The notes beneath the pieces were generated by a model. That model was not told the DNA's origin. It saw nothing but the letters and a program-made list of their open reading frames with translations, and did no database searches. This document shows, in pieces, positions 16,068 through 23,513 of a DNA stretch of 56,575 nt (position 1 is its first letter; the number at the start of each line of letters is the position of its first letter). The position numbers and the translations under genes were made by a program. The DNA is from an uncultured Lachnospiraceae bacterium (GTDB lineage Bacteria > Bacillota > Clostridia > Lachnospirales > Lachnospiraceae): positions 1-56,575 of the forward strand of contig CAKREB010000020.1 in the NCBI GenBank assembly GCA_934317005.1, read 5' to 3'.

Positions 16068-17039
16068 ATGGATGCAGTGACAAAAAACTGGCTTTCGAGA
16101 GACATCATAGAGGAGATGACATATCAGACTTTTAGAAAGCCTATAGAGATTACAGATATTAAGAAAATGTCGGGAGGATTTTGCAGTGCTGTCTATCTGA
16201 TCGAAACAACAGATGAGAAGAAAGTGCTAAAGATTGCTTCCGATGCAGAAGTGAAGGTGATGCATCATGAGATAAAATATATACAGACCGAAGCGGAAAT
16301 GCTAAATAAGTTTAATATAGAACTGGATATTCCTATGCCGAAACTGATTTCTTATGATGATAGTGGAGAAATATGTAAGGTTCCCTATTTGTTTATGAGT
16401 TACATAGAAGGCAGACCATTGTGTGAAGACAAAACAATCACAGATAACCAGCGAAGAAAAGTGAAGGAAAATCTGGGGATGATCACAAGACAAATCTGCA
16501 CCATAAAAGCAGATTGTTTCGGGATTCCAAACATACCGGAAAGTTATTGTAAAAAGAATAGCGAGTTTACCGCTCTCTTATTTGACTGGCTGCTTGCGGA
16601 TGCAGAAGAAAAAGGCATTGCTATACCGGCAATTTCGCCAGAAAAATTAAAGGTATTGATTCGGAAATATCGGACGAAATTGGACATTGTAACAACCCCG
16701 GTTTGTGCTCATACAGATACATGGGATGGAAATCTTATGATCAAAAATGGAAAATTAGCAGGTATAGTGGATTTTGCGGCTATACTTTACGGAGATCCGC
16801 TGATCAGTCATGATTTTCACGATTTTGGTGAGAAACCGGATCAGGATTTTATGAAAGGATATGGAAAAACAAAATTTACAGATGATGAAAAGATTAGGAT
16901 ACAGATTTACCGGATTTGGCAACGATTAGGAATGATTGTGGAAAGAGGCTATCGTGAATATGAAGATATCCATATGTATGAGTGGGTATTGGATGATTTC
17001 GCACATGAGGTAAATAAGCTATTGAGGGAAGATTTTTAA
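16068..17039 (+). CDS. Aminoglycoside-phosphotransferase-family kinase
   Basis: A 323-residue protein with the kinase-like APH fold: KMSGGFCSAVYLIET near the N-terminus, catalytic loop HTDTWDGN (215-222; Asp217, Asn222), and VDFA (Asp235 as Mg ligand). GGAGG before ATG 16068 supports that start over the longer frame from 16032. The family phosphorylates antibiotics, sugars, choline or other alcohols; nothing here fixes the substrate. A truncated P-loop kinase follows. Confidence 0.85.
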   Translation: MDAVTKNWLSRDIIEEMTYQTFRKPIEITDIKKMSGGFCSAVYLIETTDEKKVLKIASDAEVKVMHHEIKYIQTEAEMLNKFNIELDIPMPKLISYDDSGEICKVPYLFMSYIEGRPLCEDKTITDNQRRKVKENLGMITRQICTIKADCFGIPNIPESYCKKNSEFTALLFDWLLADAEEKGIAIPAISPEKLKVLIRKYRTKLDIVTTPVCAHTDTWDGNLMIKNGKLAGIVDFAAILYGDPLISHDFHDFGEKPDQDFMKGYGKTKFTDDEKIRIQIYRIWQRLGMIVERGYREYEDIHMYEWVLDDFAHEVNKLLREDF

Positions 17040-17053
17040 AAGGAGGGAGCGGG

Positions 17054-17365
17054 ATGACGAAATTATACATAGTGGAGGGGCTTCCATGCTCCGGAAAGAG
17101 TACAACATCAAAGTATATAGCAGATTTATTAGAAAAATCAGGAAAAAAGGTGTGCTTTTTTGATGAAGGCAGCGGGAATCATCCGGCAGATTACGAATTT
17201 CATGCGTACATCACACAAGAACAGGTAAAAAAGCTGGGAGAAAATATGCAGATTAAGATAAGACAAAATGGCACAGAAACCGGAGAGGGTTATGTCATAG
17301 TATTATCAGAGTTTACAGATGATGAGGATGAAATGGTGAAATTGATGGAACGGTTTGAAGAATAA
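17054..17365 (+). pseudogene. P-loop kinase, N-terminal part only
   Basis: The frame starts well (GGAGGG, ATG, then LYIVEGLPCSGKSTTSKYIA with Walker A at 9-17) and continues with VCFFDEGSGNHPADYEFHAY. It stops after 103 residues, while proteins that begin this way are about twice as long. The last part (TDDEDEMVKLMERFEE) does not follow the usual course, so an internal deletion is likely. Confidence 0.6.
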
Positions 17366-17425
17366 ATGTGCTAGCTGTATGCAGAAAGAGTTTAGCAACT
17401 TGGTATTTATAGGTCTGTTAGTGGA

Positions 17426-17469
17426 TTGATAAAAGATATTATTCATGATACAATATCCGAAAAATCGGA
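17426..17469 (+). promoter_or_regulatory. Promoter and candidate operator of the XRE-type gene at 17500
   Basis: TTGATA (17426-17431), 17 bases, TACAAT (17449-17454). The palindrome TCCGA AAAA TCGGA (17456-17469) begins one base after the -10 box, a good position for an autorepressor. Confidence 0.7.
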
Positions 17470-17499
17470 AATTTGAAATAGAGGAAAGGATATTGCGCC

Positions 17500-18375
17500 G
17501 TGAAGATATATGAGAAAATATTTGCAAGACTTGAAGAATTACATATGAGCCAGACAGAACTGTCCAGAAGAACCGGTATTGCGACCAGCACGATTAGCGA
17601 CTGGCGAAAGAAACAGATCAATCCACAGGCGGATAAACTGGTGTCTATATGTAAGGCATTGGATATGACGCTTGTTGAATTGCTTTGTGATGAAGACAAT
17701 ACGGAACAGATAACATCCCGCGATTATATAACAGATGAAAACTATATGATTGAATTGTTTCGACAATCCGACACACAGAGTAGGCGAAAAATAATCAGTT
17801 ATCTAGCGCTTCTTGATGTTTGTAAACAAATCAACGATATCAGTCAGCCACAGAAGAGGAATGTTTCGGTCATTCATGATATTGATGGAAATAATATTGT
17901 GGTGATTAATGATATCCGTTTTAAAGGAAAACGTTCCATCGATTGGAAGGAAGTGCGGGCATATTTGAAAGAATATGTCGGTGATTTTTATAAGGTGGCG
18001 TCTACCGGCGATGTTATATATATCGGATCTGATCTGCCAAGTGAATATAGTGGATCAAAATATACACATAGTATCAAAGGAACAAGGGCTAAAGCGAAAG
18101 CAAATGCTGCGCAGGGAATTCCTGAAATGATAGAAATAGCATTAGGAAAACATTTTCGGGTAAATAAGGAGAGCAAGCATTGGAGAAATGCAATGTATGG
18201 CTGGTATCGTTATGATTCAAGATTTGCGATTCCAGTATATAGAGATAATGAAGAGATGGAAAGATATAACATTTTTCAAGCTTCGCTGATTGTAAGATAT
18301 TCAGAGGATGGGAAACTGTATTTGTACGATATAATAGATATAAAAAAAGAAACGAGCAACCCGATTGAGCCATAA
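17500..18375 (+). CDS. XRE-family regulator with a large mobile-element-type C-terminal domain
   Basis: Residues 1-62 are a Cro/CI helix-turn-helix (MSQTELSRRTGIATSTISDW). A linker follows, then a conserved domain from about 118 to 291 with DIDGNNIVVINDIRFKGKRS, VYIGSDLPSEYSGS-type phrases, KAKANAAQGIPEMIEIA, GWYRYDSRFAIPVY and LYLYDIIDIKKETS. I have seen this domain type in proteins of Clostridial phages and mobile elements, possibly a nuclease or toxin-like fold; that is not certain. The start is GTG 17500 with GAGGAAAGG upstream. The same domain is fused to a UvrA stump at 2663, so this is the intact parent form. Confidence 0.75.
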   Translation: MKIYEKIFARLEELHMSQTELSRRTGIATSTISDWRKKQINPQADKLVSICKALDMTLVELLCDEDNTEQITSRDYITDENYMIELFRQSDTQSRRKIISYLALLDVCKQINDISQPQKRNVSVIHDIDGNNIVVINDIRFKGKRSIDWKEVRAYLKEYVGDFYKVASTGDVIYIGSDLPSEYSGSKYTHSIKGTRAKAKANAAQGIPEMIEIALGKHFRVNKESKHWRNAMYGWYRYDSRFAIPVYRDNEEMERYNIFQASLIVRYSEDGKLYLYDIIDIKKETSNPIEP

Positions 18376-18505
18376 GGCTGTACACGACAAAAAACCCATT
18401 TCTTTTATGAATAGATAATACGACATAGTAGAAGAAATGTCAATCTGAATATTCGAAAATCAGAACGCTAAGATTCGAATATTAAAACGTTAAGATGGTG
18501 TTTAT
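17624..18505. repeat. Long direct repeat, copy 2 (partner at 2892-3751)
   Basis: This copy matches 2892-3751 from the CACAGGCGG point within the regulator gene to TTAAGATGGTGTTTAT beyond its stop. Its tail holds an extra internal duplication of GATTCGAATATTAAAACG type. It is the copy with the complete gene on its left side. Confidence 0.9.
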
Positions 18506-18636
18506 CTAAGCGGTGAAACTGTTCTCGGCTTTGCAAGAGAAAATCTGTTTGTCCCGCTGGAAATTACTATGGAGAAGAATATTACATTTTACACAAAAAG
18601 AAGAACTGTTAGCATTTTATAAGGCAACAGGTTAGA
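18506..18636 (+). pseudogene. Unidentified gene end with a homopolymer frameshift
   Basis: After the direct repeat a frame reads SGETVLGFARENLFVPLEIT, then MEKNITFYT. At a run of five A the sense continues in another frame as KEELLAFYKATG and a stop. Removing one A would join the two parts. I do not recognise the protein. Confidence 0.4.
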
Positions 18637-18694
18637 GTGTCTGGACTGCCGACGCGAATGGTGCTATGGAGAGGTTTAAGAGGAGGAAAAGAAG

Positions 18695-18853
18695 ATGAAA
18701 AGTTTTGAATATATCACATTAAGAGATCGAGCAGATTAAAAAAATAGTGCGGCGGAATGGTTTCATTGTAAATGGGGCGTTCCAACGGAAGCCTATCTGG
18801 AATGTATGGTGGCCTATCTGAAAAAAGAAACGGAGTACGGTTGGTATCTATGA
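18695..18853 (+). pseudogene. GNAT acetyltransferase, N-terminal stump with a stop codon
   Basis: A good start (AGGAGG then ATG) is followed by MKSFEYITLRDRAD and TAA. The same frame goes on as AAEWFHCKWGVPTEAYLECM and VAYLKKETEYGWYL, then TGA. AEWFH-KWG-P-EAYLE and the ending GWYL match the first 50 residues of a Lachnospiraceae GNAT type; the acetyl-CoA domain is missing. Confidence 0.65.
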
Positions 18854-18919
18854 ATGTTACAAAAAGATAAATATTCAGTAATTAACATTCGCAAACATCT
18901 CGAAAGTGATGATACGAGG

Positions 18920-18959
18920 CTCGGAGAGGAAGATTTGATTCAAATTTTCTCCGAGTTTT
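18920..18959 (+). terminator. Hairpin with T-run
   Basis: CTCGGAGA (18920-18927) pairs with TCTCCGAG (18948-18955), followed by TTTT. It is the first of two hairpins in the gap 18854-19184. Confidence 0.55.
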
Positions 18960-18966
18960 CTATTTT

Positions 18967-19004
18967 AAAAATGCCGTCTTGTTTGAATACAGGACGGCAT
19001 TTTT
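18967..19004. terminator. Strong bidirectional terminator
   Basis: AAAAATGCCGTC (18967-18978) pairs with GACGGCATTTTT (18993-19004), with A-runs and T-runs on both sides. It insulates the decaying region from the PNPOx promoter. Confidence 0.8.
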
Positions 19005-19082
19005 CTACGTAGTAGAAGGAAACTTATCCTGTAAAACCATCTGCTTAGTATAAAGCAAAATAAAAAACAAAAATTTTTTTGA

Positions 19083-19150
19083 TGTAACTATTGACATTAC
19101 AACAAAAGCGTGATATAGTGCAATCATCAGATGTAACCAAATGAGTTACA
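19083..19150 (+). promoter_or_regulatory. Promoter with two Rrf2-type operators
   Basis: TTGACA (19091-19096), 17 bases, TATAGT (19114-19119). Two inverted repeats of one design flank it: TGTAAC N7 ATTACA (19083-19101, over the -35) and TGTAAC N7 GTTACA (19132-19150, after the start region). Both match the operator at 5292-5310 in sequence and spacing, so the Rrf2 protein encoded at 5351 or a close relative is the likely regulator. Confidence 0.78.
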
Positions 19151-19184
19151 ACAAAGAAAAACACACTTAAGGAGGTACTATTTT

Positions 19185-19580
19185 ATGCAGAAAGTAGTAG
19201 AATTTTTACAGGCAAACCCAGTTCAGTATTTAGCAACAGTAGGAAGAGATGGCAAGGCAAAGTGTCGTCCATTTATGTTCTGCTTTGAGCAGGATGGCAA
19301 GCTTTGGTTCTGCACGAACAACACAAAGGACGTTTACAAGGATATGCTTGCTAATCCGGAGATTGAAGTATCTGTATCTTCACCTGAGTATGCATGGATT
19401 CGTCTTCACGGCAAGGCAGTATTCGAAAACAATATGAGTGTAAAAGAAGGATGCATGAACAATCCGATCGTTAAAGGTCAGTATCAGACAGCTGACAATC
19501 CAATTTTTGAGGTGTTCTACCTTGAAGATCCACATGGTGTGATTGCTGATTTTTCAGGAAACCCACCATATGAATTTTAA
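19185..19580 (+). CDS. PNPOx-like flavin-binding split-barrel protein
   Basis: A 131-residue single-domain protein: QYLATVGRDGKAKCRPFMFC, then DGKLWFCTNNTKDVYKDMLA and EVSVSSPEYAWIRLHGKAVF. This is the pyridoxamine-5'-phosphate-oxidase-like split barrel, binding FMN or F420-type cofactors as a homodimer; the function here is probably a reductase or detoxifying enzyme, not vitamin B6 synthesis. GGAGG before the ATG. It sits behind two Rrf2-type operators. A broken ferredoxin lies downstream, and relatives can carry such a domain. Confidence 0.85.
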   Translation: MQKVVEFLQANPVQYLATVGRDGKAKCRPFMFCFEQDGKLWFCTNNTKDVYKDMLANPEIEVSVSSPEYAWIRLHGKAVFENNMSVKEGCMNNPIVKGQYQTADNPIFEVFYLEDPHGVIADFSGNPPYEF

Positions 19581-19633
19581 TCAAAACAGTATATACATTA
19601 TTCTTCGGGGCAGGATACAAAGGGATGATAGAC

Positions 19634-19769
19634 ATGACAGACACAAAATATGTAATGTATCAATATATCCCCAAAACCGGTCGTTATTGACCAAAATCAC
19701 TGTCTGCATTGTGGAAGATGTGCTCAGATTTGTCCGAAGCAGTGCATAAAGAAAAGAGGTGCAGCCTGA
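19634..19769 (+). pseudogene. Ferredoxin (4Fe-4S) remnant with a frameshift
   Basis: The end of a frame reads VVIDQNHCLHCGRCAQICPK and QCIKKRG, a single C-x2-C-x2-C-x3-C cluster site. The start-like part, ATG 19634 (MTDTKYVMYQYIPKTGR), is in another frame; the two cross in a run CCCCAAAACC. One base change in length would rejoin them. Its stop overlaps the start of the sirtuin gene. Confidence 0.6.
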
Positions 19770-20710
19770 TGTTTAAAAAGGTAAGAAAAAGTCATGTGGA
19801 TTGGAGAGATTTTTTGTGTTCTGTTACAGCGAATGACTATGTATTTCAAAAGGATTCCTATGAAAAACAGGTGGAAAGCGCAGTGAAGCTTATTAAAGAA
19901 GCAGATGCGGTAATCATAGGAGCCGGAGCAGGTGCTTCTACAGCGGCAGGCATTGAATACGGTGGAAAGAGATTTCGTGAGAATTTTCATGAATTTATCA
20001 TGAAATACGGTGGGCAGTACATGACAGATATGTACGCCGCCGGATTTTACCCTTTTCCTTCTGAGGAAGCCAGATGGGGATACTGGTCAAAGCATGCACT
20101 GCTTAACGGATTTGAGCCTACAGCATTACCTCTTTACAAGGAATTGTATGATATTATTAAGGATAAAGAGTATTTTGTTCTCACAACTAACGTAGACCAT
20201 CAGTTTTATAAGGCTGGTTTTGATGCAGACAGAATATTTGCAACACAGGGAGATTACGGAGAAATCCAGTGTCAGCGCGGCTGCCATCCGAAAGTGTATG
20301 AAGCAGAAGATTTATTTCAGAAGATGGATGCAGCAAGAAAAGACTGCCTTATTCCATCGGATCTGGTGCCAAAATGTCCGGTGTGCGGTGGAAACATGGC
20401 AATGCATTTGAGATGTGATAACTACTTCGTCGAAGATGAAGCGTGGCATGAGGCAGCAGACAGATATGCAGATTTCCTTGAACAAAACGAAGCAAAGAAA
20501 GTAGTATTCATAGAATTAGGCGTAGGCTTTAACACCCCAATCATCATAAGATTACCTTTTGAAAAGCTGGTACGCGAACATGCAGCGTATAGCCTTATAC
20601 GTTTAAACATAGATGAGGCGGTTGTACCGGAAAGCTTTGGGAAGAGGGCGATAGGAATCGGTGGAGATATGGCTTGCGCTATCAAGGATATATGGAAGGA
20701 GCTTGTATGA
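19769..20710 (+). CDS. SirTM-type sirtuin (NAD-dependent protein ADP-ribosyltransferase)
   Basis: A 313-residue Sir2-fold protein: NAD loop GAGAGASTAAGI at 51-62, GFYPFPSEEARWGYWSKH, TTNVDHQF at 139-146, and four zinc cysteines (168, 172, 203, 206). The variant phrases, especially TTNVDHQF in place of the usual TQN-D-LH, fit the SirTM branch that transfers ADP-ribose to proteins rather than removing acyl groups. It is coupled (ATGA overlap) to a macrodomain gene, as in the known SirTM loci. Known loci also carry a lipoylated GcvH-like carrier and a lipoate ligase; neither is here. ATG 19769 follows AGAGGTG. Confidence 0.85.
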   Translation: MFKKVRKSHVDWRDFLCSVTANDYVFQKDSYEKQVESAVKLIKEADAVIIGAGAGASTAAGIEYGGKRFRENFHEFIMKYGGQYMTDMYAAGFYPFPSEEARWGYWSKHALLNGFEPTALPLYKELYDIIKDKEYFVLTTNVDHQFYKAGFDADRIFATQGDYGEIQCQRGCHPKVYEAEDLFQKMDAARKDCLIPSDLVPKCPVCGGNMAMHLRCDNYFVEDEAWHEAADRYADFLEQNEAKKVVFIELGVGFNTPIIIRLPFEKLVREHAAYSLIRLNIDEAVVPESFGKRAIGIGGDMACAIKDIWKELV

Positions 20711-21489
20711 CACAGAGTGAAAGAAGAGAGTACCTGATACAGTATCTTTTAAAAGAGGATAAAAAGATTTTGAAATATAAGATGCCAAAAGATAAGCAGG
20801 CACAGGAGGAGTTACTCCGTTCACTTATGAATGTCAGAATGCCTAAGCCTGTCAGCGAAGAATTTCTTGAGATTCAGGATGAATATCTCACGCAGAGAAA
20901 TATAGAACGTAAAATTACAAATGTCAATGATTTGCAGCCGGTCGCATCGGATTCGCGGCTATATATATGGAAGGGCGACATCACTACATTAAAATGTGAT
21001 GCCATAGTAAATGCCTGCAACAGTCAGATGCTAGGCTGCTTTTCACCGATGCATGCATGTATTGATAACTTTATTCATACCTATGCCGGGATTGAGCTTC
21101 GCCTTAAAATGTATGAAATTATGCAAAAGCAGGGGCATGAAGAGGAAACAGGAGAAGCAAAAATTACGTCAGGATATAATCTGCCGGCAAAATATATTCT
21201 TCATACAGTTGGTCCGATCATACAGTGGCATGTGACTCCAAAAGATGAGAAACTGCTTGCAAGCTGCTATAGAGAGTGTTTAAAGCTTGCAGCAGATACA
21301 GGTGCAGAGTCTGTGGCATTTTGCTGTCTGTCAACCGGCGTATTTCGCTTTCCACAGCAGAGAGCCGCGGAAATTGCGACCGAAACGGTAAAGAGTTATA
21401 TCAAGGAAGACAGTCGTATCAAAAAGGTTGTCTTTAATGTGTTTAAAAATGAGGATTTGGAGATTTATCAAAGAATCCTGTCTAAGTAA
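20707..21489 (+). CDS. Zinc-type macrodomain protein-ADP-ribose hydrolase
   Basis: A 260-residue protein with a helical N-terminal part (1-80) and a macrodomain: WKGDITTLKCDAIVNACNSQ (ADP-ribose contact), MLGCFSPMHACID (Cys111, His117, Cys119, the zinc site of this subclass), EETGEAKITSGYNLPAKYIL and CCLSTGVFRFP. It should remove the ADP-ribose that the upstream SirTM enzyme adds. The ATG lies in the stop of that gene. The pair makes a complete on/off module, but its protein substrate is not encoded next to it. Confidence 0.88.
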   Translation: MTQSERREYLIQYLLKEDKKILKYKMPKDKQAQEELLRSLMNVRMPKPVSEEFLEIQDEYLTQRNIERKITNVNDLQPVASDSRLYIWKGDITTLKCDAIVNACNSQMLGCFSPMHACIDNFIHTYAGIELRLKMYEIMQKQGHEEETGEAKITSGYNLPAKYILHTVGPIIQWHVTPKDEKLLASCYRECLKLAADTGAESVAFCCLSTGVFRFPQQRAAEIATETVKSYIKEDSRIKKVVFNVFKNEDLEIYQRILSK

Positions 21490-21583
21490 TTAACAATAAA
21501 ATGGAAATTGCGTAAAACTCGTGAAAAACCTTGCGTACTATAAATCATTAATGATAGAATAGCAGAAAGAAAAAAGCAATATA

Positions 21584-21641
21584 GAATCTGTGACTTTGCG
21601 CATATGGCACAGATTCATCAGGCACAGAAATGAGGATTATC
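21584..21641 (+). promoter_or_regulatory. Leader with hairpin and CAGAAATGAGGAT motif (aroB)
   Basis: GAATCTGTG (21584-21592) pairs with CACAGATTC (21608-21616). GGCACAGAAATGAGGAT ends four bases before the ATG at 21642. Its CACAGA could pair with TCTGTG instead, so two hairpins are possible. The same leader type precedes genes at 30266, 39618, 43711 and 47117. Confidence 0.6.
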
Positions 21642-22766
21642 ATGAGTATATTTGATGTAGAGTTAAAGAAAGTCGTAGATGACAGCTACGAGATTGAAAC
21701 AGGATTTCATCTGGAAGAGAAACTGATGGAAGATTTAAAGAATGGTCTGGTAGGAAAGATTCATAAATTTGCCGTGATCACAGACAGCATTGTCAAAGAT
21801 CTGTATGCGGACAATATCTGCCATATGCTGCAGGCAGCAGGGTATGAGGCACAGCTTTTCTCTTTTGAAGCAGGAGAGAAGAGTAAGACGAGAAAGACAA
21901 AGGAAATGCTAGAGGATGCGATGCTTGCAGGTGGTTTCCGAAGGGACTGCTGCATCATAGCTGTCGGTGGCGGTGTTGTAACAGATCTGGCCGGCTTTGT
22001 GGCAGGAACATATGGAAGAGGGGTTCCGTTTATCAACTATGCGACTACATTGTTAGCAGCGGCAGACGCATCGGTGGGGGGCAAGACAGCAGTAGATACA
22101 CCACTTGCAACGAATCTGATCGGTCTGTTTAATCAGCCGGAAAAGGTTTATCTTGATATTGCGACATGGAAGACACTTCCAAAGCGTCAGCTTTGCAGCG
22201 GTATGTCAGAAACTATCAAGCATGCGTGCATGGCAGACAGGGCGTTTTTTGATTTCTTAAAGGAAAATATGGATGCATTGATGCAGGTAGAGCAGAAAGC
22301 GTGTGAACACATTGCCGAAACAAACTGTAAGATTAAGTATCATGTAGTAGAAAAGGATGAGAAAGAAAGCGGTCTGCGTGAGATTTTAAATCTTGGACAT
22401 ACCGTAGGCCGTGCGATTGAAACAGTCAGTGACTATAAGCTTTTGCATGGAGAGGCACTTGCTATTGGAATGGCAGCGCAGGTAAGATTGTCACAGAAGT
22501 TAGGCTATGTGACTGCGGAGGAAGCACAGGAAGTAATCGGACTGTATCAGATGGCACAGCTTCCGACGGGTATCCCAAATTATATTGACAGGGAAGAGCT
22601 TGTCAAAAAGCTGTATACAGACAAAAAGGTGCGCGATGGTAAGCTTCGCTTTGTATTGCAAAAAGGCATTGGAAATATTGTTGCCTTTGGCGATGGTGTG
22701 TTTGCAACACCGATTGAAGAAGAAACTGCCAGAGAAATCATTATGGCGATGCCGGCACAGGAGTAA
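21642..22766 (+). CDS. aroB: 3-dehydroquinate synthase
   Basis: A 374-residue enzyme of the shikimate pathway (DAHP to 3-dehydroquinate, NAD- and metal-dependent). Visible features are the NAD loop AVGGGVVTDLAGFVAGTYGRG-type region, TTLLAAADASVGGKTAVD, SETIKHACM and LNLGHTVGRAIE with the metal-binding His, then HGEALAIGMA. The length is normal. No other shikimate genes are next to it. The start at 21642 follows the GAGGAT site; an in-frame ATG at 21630 is the alternative. Confidence 0.93.
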   Translation: MSIFDVELKKVVDDSYEIETGFHLEEKLMEDLKNGLVGKIHKFAVITDSIVKDLYADNICHMLQAAGYEAQLFSFEAGEKSKTRKTKEMLEDAMLAGGFRRDCCIIAVGGGVVTDLAGFVAGTYGRGVPFINYATTLLAAADASVGGKTAVDTPLATNLIGLFNQPEKVYLDIATWKTLPKRQLCSGMSETIKHACMADRAFFDFLKENMDALMQVEQKACEHIAETNCKIKYHVVEKDEKESGLREILNLGHTVGRAIETVSDYKLLHGEALAIGMAAQVRLSQKLGYVTAEEAQEVIGLYQMAQLPTGIPNYIDREELVKKLYTDKKVRDGKLRFVLQKGIGNIVAFGDGVFATPIEEETAREIIMAMPAQE

Positions 22767-22825
22767 AAAGGCGAAAGCATAGAGTAGTTTTACATTTTAA
22801 AAGAATATAGAAAGAGGGAAAGCAC

Positions 22826-23338
22826 ATGAAAAAGCAGGACGGATATACACATGTAATGCATACGTTTTCACCGGTATATAATGAGAGGAGCCAGGTTTTG
22901 ATACTTGGCTCTTTTCCGTCGGTGAAGTCAAGGGAGCACAACTTTTACTATGGTCATCCACAGAATCGCTTCTGGAAAGTGATTGCTGAACTTACAAAGG
23001 AAGAGGTACCGCAGACGATCGGGCAGAAGAAGAGCCTTCTTCTGGCACATGGAATTGCCGTGTGGGATGTGATCGCATCGTGCGATATCATTGGTTCCAG
23101 TGACAGTTCCATCAAAAATGTGACAGTCAATGATTTAGAGCAGATCTATCGTACAGCAGATATTCAAAAGGTATATGCCAATGGAACGAAAGCATATGAT
23201 CTGTATCGGAAATATATGCCAAAAGAGCAAAAGGATGCGATAGAAAAGCTTCCTTCCACCAGTCCGGCCAATGCTGCCTGGAGTCTTGAAAGACTATGCG
23301 AAACATGGTCAAAAGCAATAGCAGAATATATTATATAG
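22826..23338 (+). CDS. DNA-deoxyinosine glycosylase (uracil-DNA glycosylase superfamily)
   Basis: A 170-residue protein with VLILGSFPSVKSRE at the N-terminal active site, YYGHPQNRFWKVI, GIAVWDVIASCDI and the C-terminal loop LPSTSPANA. These fit the small UDG-superfamily enzymes annotated as deoxyinosine glycosylases, which excise hypoxanthine from deaminated DNA for base-excision repair. GAAAGAGGGAAAG precedes the ATG. It follows aroB by 59 bases and may share its transcript. Confidence 0.88.
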   Translation: MKKQDGYTHVMHTFSPVYNERSQVLILGSFPSVKSREHNFYYGHPQNRFWKVIAELTKEEVPQTIGQKKSLLLAHGIAVWDVIASCDIIGSSDSSIKNVTVNDLEQIYRTADIQKVYANGTKAYDLYRKYMPKEQKDAIEKLPSTSPANAAWSLERLCETWSKAIAEYII

Positions 23339-23360
23339 TAGTGGTGCACAGAGAGAATGT
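23331..23360 (+). repeat. R element, degraded copy
   Basis: TATAGTAGTGGTGCACAGAGAGAATG overlaps the end of the glycosylase gene. GTAGTGG is the core motif and ACAGAGAGAATG matches the tail of the copy at 40109. Confidence 0.4.
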
Positions 23361-23434
23361 GTTGTCAATGAACGTTTTTATAAAAAATAAACAATAGAAC
23401 ACAAAATCTCAACATGTTTCTAAAATACCTTATA

Positions 23435-23463
23435 TTTACCGGATTTCCTTCTGAATTTATAAT
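23435..23463 (+). promoter_or_regulatory. Probable promoter of the sugar-importer operon
   Basis: TTTACC (23435-23440), 17 bases, TATAAT (23458-23463), 51 bases before the receptor start. I see no clear operator or catabolite site next to it. Confidence 0.5.
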
Positions 23464-23513
23464 AGAATCATCAAATGAAACATAAGTCGAAAGACACAGA
23501 AGGAGGATGTATT

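Noticed and set aside
1..19000. Prophage or integrative element
   Set aside because: XRE regulators and a mobile-element-type domain suggest it, but there is no integrase, capsid, portal, lysis or transfer gene and no att-like ends.
19185..19580. Pyridoxine 5'-phosphate oxidase of vitamin B6 synthesis (pdxH)
   Set aside because: The protein is too short (131 residues) and lacks the C-terminal PLP-site motifs of PdxH; only the split-barrel family is supported.
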